Part shown: positions 1 to 15,193 of the stretch, one piece after another
Numbering within the stretch: the stretch's first letter is position 1
How the letters are laid out: each line of letters opens with the position of its first letter
Source of the DNA: Physcia stellaris
Taxonomy: Eukaryota; Ascomycota; Lecanoromycetes; Caliciales; Physciaceae
Length of the DNA stretch: 64,000 nt
Assembly: GCA_018902385.1 (NCBI GenBank)
Contig: JABSSW010000064.1
Location: 62,001-126,000, forward strand
Direction: 5' to 3'
The notes under the pieces: generated by a model
The model's database searches: none
The model's input: the letters and a program-made list of their open reading frames with translations, nothing else
Told to the model about the DNA's origin: nothing
Made by a program: the position numbers and the translations under genes

Positions 1-3000
1 ATCGTTTTGAAAAAATTTCAAAATTTATCGTTTTGAAATAATTTGTACGAAAATTTCAAAACACGCATCGTTGAAAAAAATTTGTACGAAAATTTCAAAT
101 TAAATTCGTTAAAATACAAATCAAAAAACATAAACGATTGTTGTGAAAAAATGTTAAAATACAATTTTCGCAAAAATGTGTTGTGCAAATGTTACAATCA
201 AAATTCAATTAATATAATTTGACGAAAAAAAAACTAATACGTTTTTGTTGAAATTAACGTTTTGACATTTGTACATTTTTTGTGTTTTCATTTGCATGTA
301 ATTTATTAAAATAACGAAATTTAAAACAATAAAATGATAATTATTCATAATTTTTTCAATATAATATCAAAATTTATTTTTTACACGAATTACAATTTGT
401 CAACATTTTTCATTTTTAAAAAATTATCGAATTTTTTTATCAATTTATTAAAATTAATATTTTTGCATTCGCAATCATATATGTTTTTTAAAATTAAATT
501 TTTTTATTAACGAATTTTTTTAATCGACAATTAATCGTATCAATATTTTATCGTATCGAAAATGAAAAATGTCGAATTATTTTTGATCGAAAATATATAT
601 TTTAATAAACGAAATCGTCAAATTTTTAATTGTTTTTATTGTTATTTCGTCGTATTCGTTAACAAATGACATTATATCAATTTTTTGCAAATTTATTTTA
701 ACGTATATTTTGATTGTTTTTGCATTCAAAATTACAAAAAAAAAATTGAAAAACAAAATTTTTGCAATCGAAATCGATCGAATCGTCAAAAAATATTTTA
801 ATCGAACGTTATTTCGTTTAATACAAAAACAAAAAAAAATCGTCAAATTCAAACAGAAAAAATTCGTTTAATCAAAAAAACGTGCAAAAAAAAACAACAA
901 ATTTAAAAACACGTTTCGTCGAAATAACACGTTTCGTTGCAATACGTTTTGCAAAACAAATTCATTTTGTTAAAAAATTTGCAAAGTTTTTGCAATAACA
1001 ACAACAATCGAAAAAATTTGTTAAATCGAAAAAATACATCGAATTAAACAAATTCGCATTGAAAAAAAACGTATAAAAACATTTGCATGCAAACGTTGCA
1101 ATGCGAAATTTTCGAACAATACGAAATTTCATTATTATATCGAAAATTATTATGCGAAAAAGTTTGCAAAATTCGCAACATTTATATTAAACGAATTCGC
1201 AAAAATTATATCGATTACAACATTTGCATTAATAATATTTTTTTATATTTTGAAAACAATGATTACGATATTTACATTTTTTGTAACATTTTTATTATCG
1301 AATGAATTAATATTGTTGTTCACATTATTTGTTAATCATTTAAAATCGATTTTCGATATTTTATTTTTATTAATTTTATTTGTTATATCAATTGCAATAT
1401 CAAAAAAATTAATATTTTGAATCGAAATAATTTTACGTTCAATTATTGTATCGAAATTTTCACGTTTTTCAATTTTTATATCAAAAAATTTATGCAAAAC
1501 GTTGAAAATTGTAACAATTGTTTGTTTGTTTATTTCGTCGTTTAATTTTTTTCAAAAATTAATATCAAAATATTAATATCAAAAATCGTATTTTATTATC
1601 GATGATTTGTTCGAAATATTTGTTAAAAAATGCACGAAATTAAATTTATTATACATCAAAAAAATAAATCGTTTTCGAATTTTTTCAATCAAATTAAAAT
1701 TTCGATTTATTTTATGCGTGCAATCAATCAAAACAATTCGATTAATTAAAATTCGAAAACGTTAAATTCGAAAAATTTTTAACAATATACGTTTACGAAA
1801 TCGAATCGTATTAAATTTATTTTCAATAAATAATTTAAAAATCGATTATTTTATTATATAAAATATCGATTTTTTCTCGTCGTTTATTTGTATCAAAAAA
1901 ATCGATTGTTTTAATATACAAATTGTTTTTAATTTTTGATCGTTCATTTTATTTATTTATTTTTCGAATTTTTTAAACATTTTTGTTTCATATTACAATT
2001 GTCGTATTTGCAACGATATTTTCGAATCGAACAATAATTTGCATCGACATTTACGAACAATTCATTTCGATTAAACATTTCGTCATAAATTTGAAAAATT
2101 TCGAATGTTCGAACGCAATATCAACGAAAATGTTTAATCGTTTGATAAAAAAACAATTATTATTTTATTTCTTTACATAAAATCTTTTTTATAATAAAAT
2201 ATTTTGCGTTTTCTTTTCAATTTTGACGTTAATTCGATTGAAAAACACAAAATTTTCAAAATTCAAATCACGAATATCAAAATTCGACTATTGCGTTCAT
2301 GCAATATTTTGCAACTTGTACATTAAACAACAATCAAATATAATTTTCAATTATTTAATTCAAATTGTAAAGCAAATTAAGCGCATTTCAACGTTGCAAT
2401 AATAACAAAAATCGATTTACTATCGCAATAATTATAAAATGAAAAAATAATTTTGCACGCGAAATTGTTGTCGAAAAATCAATTTAGAATTCATTATTTC
2501 GAAACACGTTCACAAAGTCACGTTCGAAACATAATTATTTCAACAACAAACATTTCACATTCATCATGCAATTTATTTTGAATTTCGATTTGTTTATTAT
2601 TGCAAAAAAACGTCAAACGACATTATAAAAACAAAAAAAGCGAAAAAAACAAAAAAAAACGACAATTTCGACAATTGTTCGCTCAAAATCAATTCATTGT
2701 TCAACAACAACAACAATCATTCAAATCAAAATTTTCAATTTTTGATATCGAAAATATTCGCATATTTTTTCGATTTTATCATTCATTTCAAATCAACGAA
2801 TAATCATTCGTTCAATATCGAAAATTTTATTATATCGTCAACGAAATGAACGATATGATTTGATTCGAAATCGATTATACATTTTCGAATTCAGAATTTT
2901 GTTATTTTTTGTCGTTTTTTATTCGATGTCGTTTTTGAAAACACAATCAACGAAAACGTCAAAATTCAAATCGTGTTTCAACAAAAACAAAATAAAAAAA

Positions 3001-6000
3001 ACAACAAATTTGAAAACGTCAAATATTTGTATATTGATGAAACGTGAAACAAATCGAAATTTTCAAAATATTCAACAAATACAAAAAAAAATGAACAATT
3101 CGCAACGTTTTCGATTGACATTATTCAAAATCGATTTTAAAAATAAACATTACAACGATGTTAAATGAATCAAATCGTTTTATCAAATTGTTATTTTTGT
3201 TTGAATTACCAAATATCGAAATTGAAAAAATCGAAACAATTTTTTTGTTGTAATTAAATCGATGATTTATTTTTTTTGATCACAACGATTCGAATCAACG
3301 ACGAAATCATGATGCGAATAATGTTACGAAAAAAAAAATGTCAAATATTGTAAATTTGATTTAAAAAAAATTTGTACGACGATATTCAACGAAATTTTCA
3401 CGTTTATTTATATGATTTTATCAATAAATAAAAATAATTATACAAAACATTGTTTCAAATCAAATGCGTGTTTGTAATTCAAATATCGCGTGTTTGTAAT
3501 TTAAATATCACGTGTTTGCAATTCAAATATCACGTGTTTGTCAAATTTATTGCATCAAATTCGATTCGAAATCATGTTATATTTCGAAAATATGTTCAAA
3601 TGATTGCAATTTTGCAATTCAAAAATCAAACATTGAAATTTTCGAATTTGCGAAAAATTGACTTTGCGACATTTTTGTTCAATGCGATTTAATTTCAAAT
3701 TTTTTCAAAATTCGATTTTGTTGTTTGCAATGTTTCGTTATCGTTTTCATTATAATTCAATGCGCGCACAATCGATTTTCGATATTATTAAATCATTGAA
3801 TAAATTTCATTTAAAATTTCAAAACGAATTTTCATTTGTATGTTTTGAAAATTGAATGCAAATGTTATTCGATTGCAAAATTGAACAATTTGAATTATTT
3901 CGCAATTTTATCAAATTTAATTTTAATTTTGAAATTTTGAACGAAATTTTTTGAAAAAATTCACGAACAAATTTGTTATTATTAATAAATTTTTCGATAA
4001 ATTAATTGCATGTTTTCGTATTCAAAAATACAACGAAAACGTTGTAATTTTTTCGTTAATAACATTTGTTACGAATAATTTTCACATAAAGTTGAAATTA
4101 AAATATTTTAATCAAAAGAAATTAATATTTTCGCAAAATCTCAACACGAACACATATTTTATATTAAAAACGAAATGAATATTTTGTAAATTAATTTTAA
4201 ATTATATTAACAACAATTCAACAAAAATCACGAATTAACGAGAAAAAAAAACACGACAAAATATTTCGATTTATTCATAAATGAATTAATCGCGTTTGTG
4301 TGTACAATGATTCGACACGTCATTCACGAAAAACGAATTACAACAAATTGTGTCATCAAATTTGAAAATTCGAAAAACATTAACGATGAATATTTTGAAA
4401 TGTTAAATTTTGATTTGAAAAAATTTTCGTCACGCACATTAAAAATGAAATATAAAATTTTTCGAACATTATTTCGACGAATGAAATCAATTTTCGAAAA
4501 ATATACAATTTGAAATAATCGAAAATATTCGAAAACGTGTTATAATTTATGTTAAACAAATTTGTTCGTGAATTTTTTTAAAAAAAAAATTTTGAAAATT
4601 GATTTTCAAAATTAAAATCAAATTTGATAAAATTGCGAAAATTTCAATAATTTCGAATTCGTTTTGCAACATTATTAATTGCGAATTTTAATAACATTTG
4701 TATTCAATGAACAAATCATATAAACGAAAATTCATTTTAAAACGTAAAATAAATTTTATTCAAAAAATTAATAATTTCGAAAATCGAATATGTACGCATT
4801 GAATTGTAATAAAAATCGTATAAATTTTTTTGTAAACATAATAAAAAATTGTTTTACAAATACATTTTTGAACAAACAAAAATAAAACATGATCGCAACA
4901 TAATTTTCGAAATTTTAAAATTATTGCGATAATTAATCGATTTTTGTTATTTTTGCAACATTGAATTGCGTTCATTTTGTTTTTCATTTTTAATTAAATA
5001 AATAAAAATCATATGTGATTTGTATTTAATATGCAAATTGCAAATCAATTATATTGACAAATTACATTTTTAATAATTAATCGTTAAATAAATTTTGAAT
5101 TAATCAAAAAAAAAAATGTCGCAAAATAATGAATTGTTGAAAAATTTCAAACGTTCAAACATGAAATTTAATTACAAAAATTGCAAATTTTTGATTACAT
5201 TTTCGAAACATATTATGATTTTCGATTGAATATAACGCAATAAAATATCAAAATATATTTGTTTTAATATCGAAAATTTTGAATTTTTGTCAATATATAT
5301 TGATTTTTGAAAATTGCAAAATGATTTTTTTTCGCAAATTTTCAATAACGTTGACAAAAAAAAATTATTTGAATATTTTTATCGAAAAACAACGATATTG
5401 ATTAAATTCGAACGTATTTTTTTGTAAAAATGTCGAAATAATTAAAAATGTTTTCAATTTTTTCGAAAACAAATTCATTTTATAATCGAAAAATTTTCGA
5501 AAAAAAATTAAACATAAAATTTTTTTACGTTTTTTGAAACGTTTTAAATATATTCAATCGATATTTATAATTTTTTTTTCAAATTCAAATATCGATCGAA
5601 AATTTTCGATATAAAAACGAATATTTGTTTTAACGTTTTCGTCGTTGTCGTCGTAAAATATTTAAAAATATAAAAAATCAAAACGTCGAATCGAATTTTT
5701 TTGCAAAATCGAAAACAAATAATTTCGAATATTTTGATATCGTGAATTTTTTTTGTTACAATCGAAAATTTCGAAATTTCGTCAATCGTGTTTTTTAATT
5801 ATTTTTTATTTTATTTAATAATTTTATATTATAAAATTTTGCAAAACGTTAAATGTTAATTTCGCAATAAATTTTTCAATGAAAAAATGTTTTTGTAAAA
5901 CGTTAAATGAAAAACGATATATTATAATTTTTGTTAACATTGTTTATATCGTGAATATATTAAATGAAATTATGTTTTTTAACGAATTGTTTGTCGACAA

Positions 6001-6045
6001 TAAAAATAAATTTTCGTGAAAATAATTTGAATCGTCGAAAAAAAA
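1..6045. other. Unassigned AT-rich sequence, no gene seen
   Basis: No frame here resembles a protein family I recognise, and the longest ones (up to about 100 codons) have the Asn/Phe/Ile/Lys composition expected by chance in this base composition. The RIP-type context bias is as strong as in the neighbouring retrotransposons, so this is most likely older repeat sequence mutated past recognition. The only visible structure is a short tandem repeat at 3,467-3,541. Confidence 0.6.
3467..3541 (+). repeat. 22-bp tandem repeat, about 3.4 copies
   Basis: Units starting CGTGTTTGTAATTCAAATAT follow one another at 3,467, 3,489 and 3,511, with a partial fourth at 3,533. They differ by a few transitions only. 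The period is not a multiple of three, so a coding repeat is unlikely. It is a minor local duplication inside the AT-rich block. Confidence 0.8.
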
Positions 6046-6141
6046 TGTAAAATTCGTATTAAAAATAATATAATTTAATGAATTATTGATATCAAAAATG
6101 TATAATTTGAAATATAATATATTGATTTATTAATCGTTACA
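6046..6141 (-). repeat. Short LTR (3' copy) of the outer Gypsy element
   Basis: About 96 bp, beginning TGTAAAATTCGTATT and ending CGTTACA on the plus strand, so TG..CA ended. It matches 16,872-16,969 in the same orientation over its full length, and the flanks diverge at both edges. Confidence 0.65.
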
Positions 6142-9100
6142 AAACAAATTACGTTTTGCAATTGTTTTTTATTTACATTTTATTTATTCAATCGTACGAA
6201 TTCGATCGATTTCGATTGATAATATGAATTTGTTAAATTTATCGTTGATCGAATTGTAAAATGATTGAAATTGATTTTTTTCGAAATTATTCGAATTTCG
6301 ATAATCGAATTGTTTAACGAAATGCAAATCGCATTTTCGAAAATTTTGAATTTTTATTTTTTACATACGTTTTTTTTTTAATATCGAAATTTTTTGAAAT
6401 CAATATGTTAACAAAAATTTTAACGTATTTTGTTTGTTTTGACGTGTTTTGTTTGTTTTGATTTTGCATTGATTTGAAAAATTATTATAATCGTGATTTT
6501 CGCATTTCGAAATATTTTTGTTCGAATTCAATAATCAATTTGCGTTAAAAATTTGAAAAAACATTTTTTTGAATATTTTAAAAAAACATAATTTGATGAA
6601 TCAATTGTTTGTTGTTTTTATGATCGAATGTTTGATTTCGTACAATTTACAATTTTCGATATAATGATTGACAATTGATTTGTTGACAAAAATTTTTGAA
6701 TTCGAACATTTTTTTATTTTTTTATTTTTTTATTTCGAATATCAACATCGATATTATGAAAAATATATAACGCGATAAACGTTCATTAATCGCGATCGCA
6801 TTGATATTCAAATTTCGAAATTTTTTTTTTATTTTATTTCACATTTTTATTTAACGATTTATCGTTCGATCAAATCGAACAACAATTTTTGAAAATATTT
6901 TTGACACGATTCAATTTTTCATGCGTCGTAAATTTTAAACAATAAATAACACACAAAATTTTTGAAAACGAAAATGTGTTAACATGCAATAAATATTTCA
7001 ATTTATTTTTTCGTAATTTTCGATAATTTGTTTTTTTATTGACATCAAATTTTTTTGAATTTTCGTTGTGAAATTGTCGCAAAATTTTTCGAAAATGTTT
7101 GACAAACGATGCAAATTTTCAAATCGCGTTTTTATAATTTTTTTATTTTATTAAATAATAAAAATCGAATTCGTTGTAAAATTTGTTTAAAATTTTATTT
7201 ATTTTGAAAATTTTGTTGTTTTTAATAATTTCGATTTCATAAAATTTTTTCGTGATTTTCATTTTCATATTTTCGTCGAATTCAATATTTTCAATTTGAT
7301 ACGAAAATTCGAAAAATTGTAACGTTTGTTTTTTTTTTTTTTTAAATTTTTTTTCAAAAAAAAACATGAAAAACGTTGTAAATTCGTTAACGTTTGAATA
7401 AATTTAAACGATAAATTTGATTTTTATAATTTTTAAAATTTTAAATGATTCGAAAAATTTTTATTTCAATTTTTTGTTTCGTTTAATTTTGATGTTTTTA
7501 TCGTTCAAATTCACGTAATTTTCGACGTTGTATAACATTGATTTCGTACGTTCGTTTTTGTATTTCGTTTGTTGTTGTTTGTGTCACGAATAAATTGTTT
7601 TTCAATATTCGAAATAATTCAATTAAATGTTTAACGTGTATTTTTGCGAATTTGAATTTAATTTTTTTTTTCATGTTTTTTCGAAAAACATGCGAAACGA
7701 ATATTCAAACATAATTTCGAACGAAAAAATTTTTGTAAACGCGTGTTTGTTATTATTGTAAACGAATTCGATTTGAACAACAATTTTATTCAATCATTTT
7801 GTTCGAAATTGACGAAAACGCGAAAAAATTGTTTTATGACGTTGTTCATTCGTTCGATTTGTTCATCGATTTAAAAATGAAAAACGATTGACAATTTACG
7901 TTTAATTTTCAAAACGTAACACAATGCATCGTTGTATTTGAACGTGAAAATAAAATTTTTGTCGATAACGATTGACGAAAAAAAATCGTGAAATCGAATA
8001 ATTTCGCGAAATAAAATTTCGATCAAATTTTTTGCGAAAATCGTTTTAATTATTGATATGTAATAAATCATTTTCGTTAAACGATTTACAATCATTAAAA
8101 TCGAATCGTAAATCGTTTCATTTTACGTTTTTATTTGAAAAAAATTTTGTCACGAAATTCATGAAAAAATCAATTCATTTAAATTTAAAAATCGAAAAAA
8201 AAAAATTCGTCGTATAATTTGTTTCGTGAAATTTTGTTTCGTTTGTCAAACGACGAAAATAATGTTTTTGATTTGTTGTCGCATTTCAAAAATTTCGATA
8301 AAATTTTGATTCGATCAATAATATTTTCGACGTATCAATTTTAACGTTCGTTCGATTCGAAATAATCAACGAACGAATTATCGTGATTGACACGAATTTT
8401 TTTCACGCAAATTTTTTGAAATGTAAACGACGTCGTCGTAATACAAAAATTTTCAAATTTTTGTGTTATCGATGATTTGTTTTTGTTTTCGAAATAATTA
8501 ATTTTCGATATATTTCAAAAACGAATTGATTTTTATCGATCAAATTTCGAACGAAATTGAACGAAAATGTTGATTCGTCGTTATATGTTTTTTTTCGTAA
8601 AACAATTTGTATTCGAATTTTATACATTGCGTATTAAAATATAATCGTTGATTTTATTATAAAAACTTTTCATTTTATGAATGTCAAACGTTTGATTTTT
8701 GTTAAATCGAATATTTCGAATTTTTTGAATTTTTTGAATCGAATGTTTTCGAAACGACGTTGATTGAAATTCGATTTCGTTTTGAATTTTTGAATCAAAT
8801 GTTTTTGAAACAACGTTGATTGATTCGAAATTTTTGAATCATTTAAAACGATTCGACGTTTTATGTTATGTATCGAAATTGAAAAAAAATAAATCATTTT
8901 CATTTTTGACAAAATTATGAATTTAATATCGTTATTTTATATTTTTCGCATTTTTTCGAAACGTTTCGAATTTGCAATCAATAATTTTTGCAATTGTTTC
9001 AAAATTTGAAATTGTTTTCGACGTTTTTTCAATTTAATCGTCATGTAATTAATCGTTTTAAAAATTCGTCAACAAAATTTTTTTATCAAAACGATAATTC

Positions 9101-10917
9101 GATTAAAAAATTATATCGATTCAATTTTTTTGAATTTATCGAATTTGACGTGACGAAATTTAATTTAATCGAATAAATTGTTTCAAATTGAAATGATCAA
9201 TAAAAACAAAAATTTGTTTTTTTGCGTTTTCGAAATAATGTTTTTATTGTTTGAACGAAATTACAATAATTAACAATTTTTTTCATTTGAATTTCGTAAA
9301 TTCGATCGAAATAAAATTTTTTGCGTAAAAATACGCAACAAAATGTCGCGATTTAATTTTCGTCGTTTTGTTGAAATAAAATGATTTCGAAATTTTGTCG
9401 AAACGTCGATTTCGATTCGAAAAATTTGAAATCGAAATGACGTAAAATTGATATTTCGATAAATGTTTTGCGAAATCGTTTGAAAATTTTCAACGTTTTT
9501 GAAATGAAAAAAATGATTTTTTGAATATTCGAAAATTTGTTGCGATTGAAAAAATTTTGATTTCGTTTATGTTTACAAAATATTTTTTCGTAATTTTTGC
9601 GATTTTTAATATAACGATCAAAATTCAACAATTTTATTAAAATATTTAATGAATCGTCGATAAAAATTAACGATATCGAAAAATTGAAAAATAACGAAAA
9701 ATTCGAAATACAAATTATTGTTGAATAATTTCGATTTTTTGTTTTTTCGTTTCGTATTTTTTGAATGAAACAACGAATTTCAAAAAAATTTATTTCGTCA
9801 ACGAATTATTTGCATTTTCAAAAACAATATATAATTTATTTTTTAAAACGATCGAATTTTTAAATTTAATATCGAGACGTAAATTTTAACGTTTTCGAAA
9901 AATTATTATATTCGTTCAAATATATTAAACGTTAATATCAAAATTACGAATCGTCAAAATTCGATTGATAAAATTTTGAAACGTTTGAAACGTTAATAAA
10001 ATCGAAAAAAAAAATACGTTATATTCGAAATGATTATCGAATACGAAAAATTGTTTTTCATTCGTTTTTATTGTTTGATGATTAAAAAATTCGATAATAA
10101 ATTCATTTCAATTTCAATCAAATCGATATTGATATATTTGACGATTTTGTTAAATTTATTTAAATTGTTATCGATTAACGATAAAATGCGAAATTTAAAA
10201 TTTTTGTAAAATTTCGAAATAATCGTAAATTATCGTTTTTTTTTTTTTGACGAACAAAATAAACGTTTTTGCAAAAAATTTAAAAAAAATGAAATCGTTA
10301 ATTAAATGTTTTCGATTTTACGTAATATTCAAAAACTTTTTCAAATAAAAAAATAAATTGATTTATGCGACGATTTTTTTTTTTTTTAAATCAATAACAT
10401 GATCGTTTGAATCATGATTCGATAATTCGTAAATTTTATTTTCGTTATCAAATTTTTCATACGTTTTCAAAATTTTCGAAAAACGTAATTTTGATATCGA
10501 ATTTTTTTTCATTTTCGAAATCAAAACAAATTTTATTTGAATTTCGTTTTGAAACGCATTTTAATGTCGAATTGTTTAACAATAACATTCGTGAAACAAA
10601 AATACGTTTCGATTTTTTGATTGATAACGTTTTTTGAAAATTCAATTGTTTTGATTCGATATTTTCGATACGATTCGTGAAAATAAAAATGAAATGTTTT
10701 TTTTTTTTTCAACGTCAAATTTTGATATTGTCGTCGTTTCAATTCATTTTGATTTTCGAAAATTGTATTCAAAACATGTTTAACGTTAAATTTCAATTCA
10801 AATTCACGATCAAAAACGATTTTCGAAAAAAAAACAATTAATTTTTTGACGTTTGACATTTCGAATTGTACGAAATAAACGTTATATATTTTAAACGATA
10901 ATTGTCAAAATTATTGC

Positions 10918-11129
10918 AATTGACGAAATTTAATATCGAATTCAATATTTGACAAAAAAATCGAATTAATATCGTTATTTTAAATCGAATTTTAAAATCG
11001 AAATTTGTTTTGACGCATTCAAAAATCAAATTTTTTACAATGTTTTTACAAATTTATGAATGTTTTGTTTTAAATTTCGAATTTTCGATTAATTACGAAT
11101 TACAAAAAATTTTTGCAAAACATTTCACA
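10918..11129 (+). repeat. 5' LTR of nested Gypsy element
   Basis: About 212 bp ending CATTTCACA. It aligns with the 3' LTR at 15,194-15,411 and, inversely, with 37,289-37,506 and 44,643-44,858. Its first bases are altered relative to the TGTGACG start of the others, so the left edge is approximate. Confidence 0.65.
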
Positions 11130-14100
11130 TTATATCGAAATCATTTTTTTTTCATTTTAAAAAAATATCGATTCAAATAAACAAAACTTTTTACAATTAA
11201 ATTCAATGAACGATAAAAACATAATAAATTCAATTTGTTTTTTATCGATGACATTCAAAAAAAAAACGAAAAATAATATAAATTTCGTTTGAATTAAAAA
11301 ACGAAACATAATAAAAATCAATTTGTTTTGTTTTAGAAAACGTTCAAAACAAACGAATTCACGCGATAATTTCGATTCAAATACAACAATTTTTTTTATC
11401 ATTTTGACAAAACATTCGAATGTTTGAAAATCAAAAAATTATTTGAAATCAAAAAAAAAAACAAACAAACATGCGACAAAATTTGTTCAAATTTATTTGT
11501 TTTCATAAAAAACATTTAAAAATTTTATTCAACATCAAATCGAATTTGTCGTTTTTTAATTTCAATTCATCAAAATTTATTTAAATCGTTGTTTTGAAAT
11601 TTTACAAAAAAATTATTCGATTTCAATTCACAAATGATTTTTTTCAAGTTTTTTTCCGAAATCAATTTGAAAAATCGATTTATTGTTTAACGAAATTTTT
11701 TTGACAATTGAACGTGTGTTTTTGAATGAATATTTTTAAATTTACAACAAAATTCGAAATTTACAATAAAATTCGAAAATGAACGATATTTTATTCAAAT
11801 TTTTCAAAAATTGAAAAAAATTGATTTTCAAATCGATATCAAAAAATGCGAATTTTTCAAACAAAAAATTTCATTTTTAAAAATTATATTATCGACAAAA
11901 AATTTACGCATGAATTTCAAAAAATTGCAAAATATCGTCAATTGAATTTGTTCAAATATTTGCATAAAAAAATGTAAACGTTTTTGAATTTTTGCAATTT
12001 TTATCGACGTTTTATCAAAACGTTTTCGAAATTCGTCAAATTTTTAATTCAAATAATTAAAAAAAAATTGATTTCGAATAAATCGATTTCGTTAACGAAA
12101 TATTCGAAATTTTGAAAAAACAAATAATCGAAATTTCAATTTTTCGACATTACGATCGTAATCGTAAAATTATTTTGAAAATCGATTTTTCAAATTGATA
12201 TTTAAATGAAATTTTATTTCAATACGACAACGACAAAATTTTTTATTCGATAATTTTTTTCAACAAAAAAATGATTTTTGTCGAATGCAATTACGAAATA
12301 TATGACAAAAAATTTTTGATCATTATTCGATGTTTGAAATATTGAAAATTCGAATTCGAAAATATCGATAAATCAATCGAAATTTATATCGATCACAAAA
12401 ATTTGAAAATTTTTATGACAAATAAAAAATTCATTTTTCGTCAAATACGTTGAATCGAAATTTTGACGAATTACAATATCAAAATTCAATATCAATTCGA
12501 AATCAAAAACGTCAAAACGAATATTTTGATTAAAATGTTTGAATTTCGTTTCGTCGAAAACGACGAACGAAATTTTTTATAAAAACAAATTTTGTTGTCA
12601 TTTTTTCGATTGCAATTATGTTCGATTGACGTTCAAAACGATTTGTACGAACGCGTCATGCAAATCAATCGAAAAAACGAAAATTGTATTAATTATCGTC
12701 AAATTTTGATCGATAAACAAATCATCAACGAAAAATAAATTTGCAAAATTGTTTCGATCGAAACGAATTTTTTAAAAACGAAAAACGAATATTTTTAAAA
12801 AAACGAAAATTTATGAATATCAAATCAATTAAATTTTATGATTGAAATAATTCGTAGATCCAGCCAATTTAATTCACGTTTTTAGGTCACCAAACGATTG
12901 CTCAACCACCAAAATTTGAATGAGTTGTTTCGTCTTGCACACCAATCAATTTTAATTTTTACTTATTCGAAAACATCCAAATCGTATTGAAAAATTTCAA
13001 GAGAATTAAACGTTATTATTATTGATTTAATATGAAATTATTCATCAAACGTTATATTCGTAATTGTCACAAATGTCAACGATCGAAATTTTCACACGAT
13101 AATCGTCACGAATTGTTAATTTTATTGTCGATTTTTAATCAACGATAAATTGATATATCGATAAATTTCATAATCGAATTATTTGATTTCAAAAACAACA
13201 ATGTTATTTGTATTATTATCGATCGTTTAATCAAAAAACGTCATTACGTTTTTTGTGTGATCGATGACGATAATTTAACAATTCAAATTTGTGTCAAAAT
13301 ATTGTTACATTACGTATTTCGTATTCATGAATTATTTTTTTTTATTATTTCAAATCGAAATGATCAATTCGTAAATCGCGTTTGAAAAATTTTTGTAAAC
13401 GATTAAAAATCAAATGTAAATTGTTCATTGTTTTTCAATTTGAAATCGATAATCAAATCGAACGAACGAATCAAAATATCGAAATTCGATTGCGTTTGTA
13501 TTGCAATTATCGTCAAAACGATTGAATTGATTGAATAAATATCATGAAATTCGTTAACAACAACGATGATTTCAACAATCATCGAATTCATTTCATTTTT
13601 CATTAATAAAAATTATCATTTTCGAATGATTTTTGAATCAAATTTAAATGATTACGAAATCATTAAAAAACGTTTGTTGATCAAACAAAACGAATTTATT
13701 GTCGAAAAAATGAATCGTATTATCGAATACGTCAAAATCAATATTGTCGAAACAAAACAAAAAATAATTGTTCGAATCAACAAATTTCGTTTTTCAATAA
13801 ATTTTGAAATAAAAAAATACGTTTGATTGAATCGTCGTTATATAAAAACGATTCGTTTTTCAAACAAATTCGACGACAAAAAATTGAATTCGTACAAAAT
13901 AATAAAAAAAAAAATTCGTTTATGAATTGAAATTGTTCGACGATATATACATTCATTCAATTTTTTATTTTTGATTTTTAAAAAATTTTTTTTTAAAAAT
14001 TCATTAAAAAAAACAACATAACGATTTTTCAAAATCAATTATCGCAAACGAAATGTTTGAATAAAAATTCGATAATATATTACAATTTCGATATCATTAT

Positions 14101-15193
14101 TATCGTTTTCAATATCGTTGCAAATGATCGAATTGAAATTTTTATAATCGAATTTGATATTATGTCGACGATAACGAATTTAAAAATATTCAAAATATCG
14201 TGAATGTTTTTCACGAAATTAATTCAACAATAACGAAATTTGTTTTGCGAAATGATTAAATTGTATATATCGTTTAAAATCGATCAAAAAACGTCAACAT
14301 AAATTCGTTACAATTCATTGTCAAATTGATTTAAAAAATTTTTGTTTCAATTTTCAATTTTCATGTCATTTCGCGTTATTTACAATCAAAATTTACGTTG
14401 CATAAAAAATTGAATCGTGTCAAAAACATTTTCAAAAATTGTCGTCAAATTTTATTGAACAATGAATAATGTAAAAAACGTGTCATGCAATAATATAAAT
14501 AAACAACAAATTAAAAAAATTTCGAATATTTACAAATTTATCAACAAAATTTTCAATTGTTTATTAATGACACGCGAAATTATTTGTAAAATTCGTTCAA
14601 AATATTTGTTTTTCAAAAAATTTAATACATGCATATTTCGTTAAATGCAATGTACGAATTAATTATCGTATATGCGATAATATCGACGCGTTAATTTTGA
14701 TGACAAAAATTTTATCGACACGATCAAATTGTTCGTTTCGTGATATCAATTTGATTGCAAAAATTTTCAAAATTGTTGACGCGTTAAATCGAATTCTCAA
14801 TTGTTTGTTTATTAATGTTCGTCGAAATTATTTTGACGAAACATATAAATTGATTATTTTTCAAAATATTCATTACATTCACGTTTTGTCGCATGCAATG
14901 TACACAAAAATTTTCGCATACGCGAAAATGTCAATGCGTTAAACACGATTACGATAATTTTATTAACAAAATCAAATTGTTCATTTCATCGTAAATCGAT
15001 TTGATGTTTTACGATTTTTGACGAATCGATTTCGCGAACGAAATCGATTTCACAACATTTCGAATTTATTTTTTCATTTTATCAATTATCAAGTTCAACA
15101 TCATTCAACGACATTTAAATCGCGCAAAACGTTCGTCGAAAAAAAAAATTCAATTGATCGTTTCGAAACGAAATTGAAAAAAACGAAAAATAA

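Noticed and set aside
3467-3541. CRISPR-like array
   Set aside because: Units are adjacent without spacers and the genome is eukaryotic.
577-6000. Scattered frames of 60-100 codons in the left part
   Set aside because: They have the composition of random AT-rich sequence and show no motif, and such lengths are expected by chance here.
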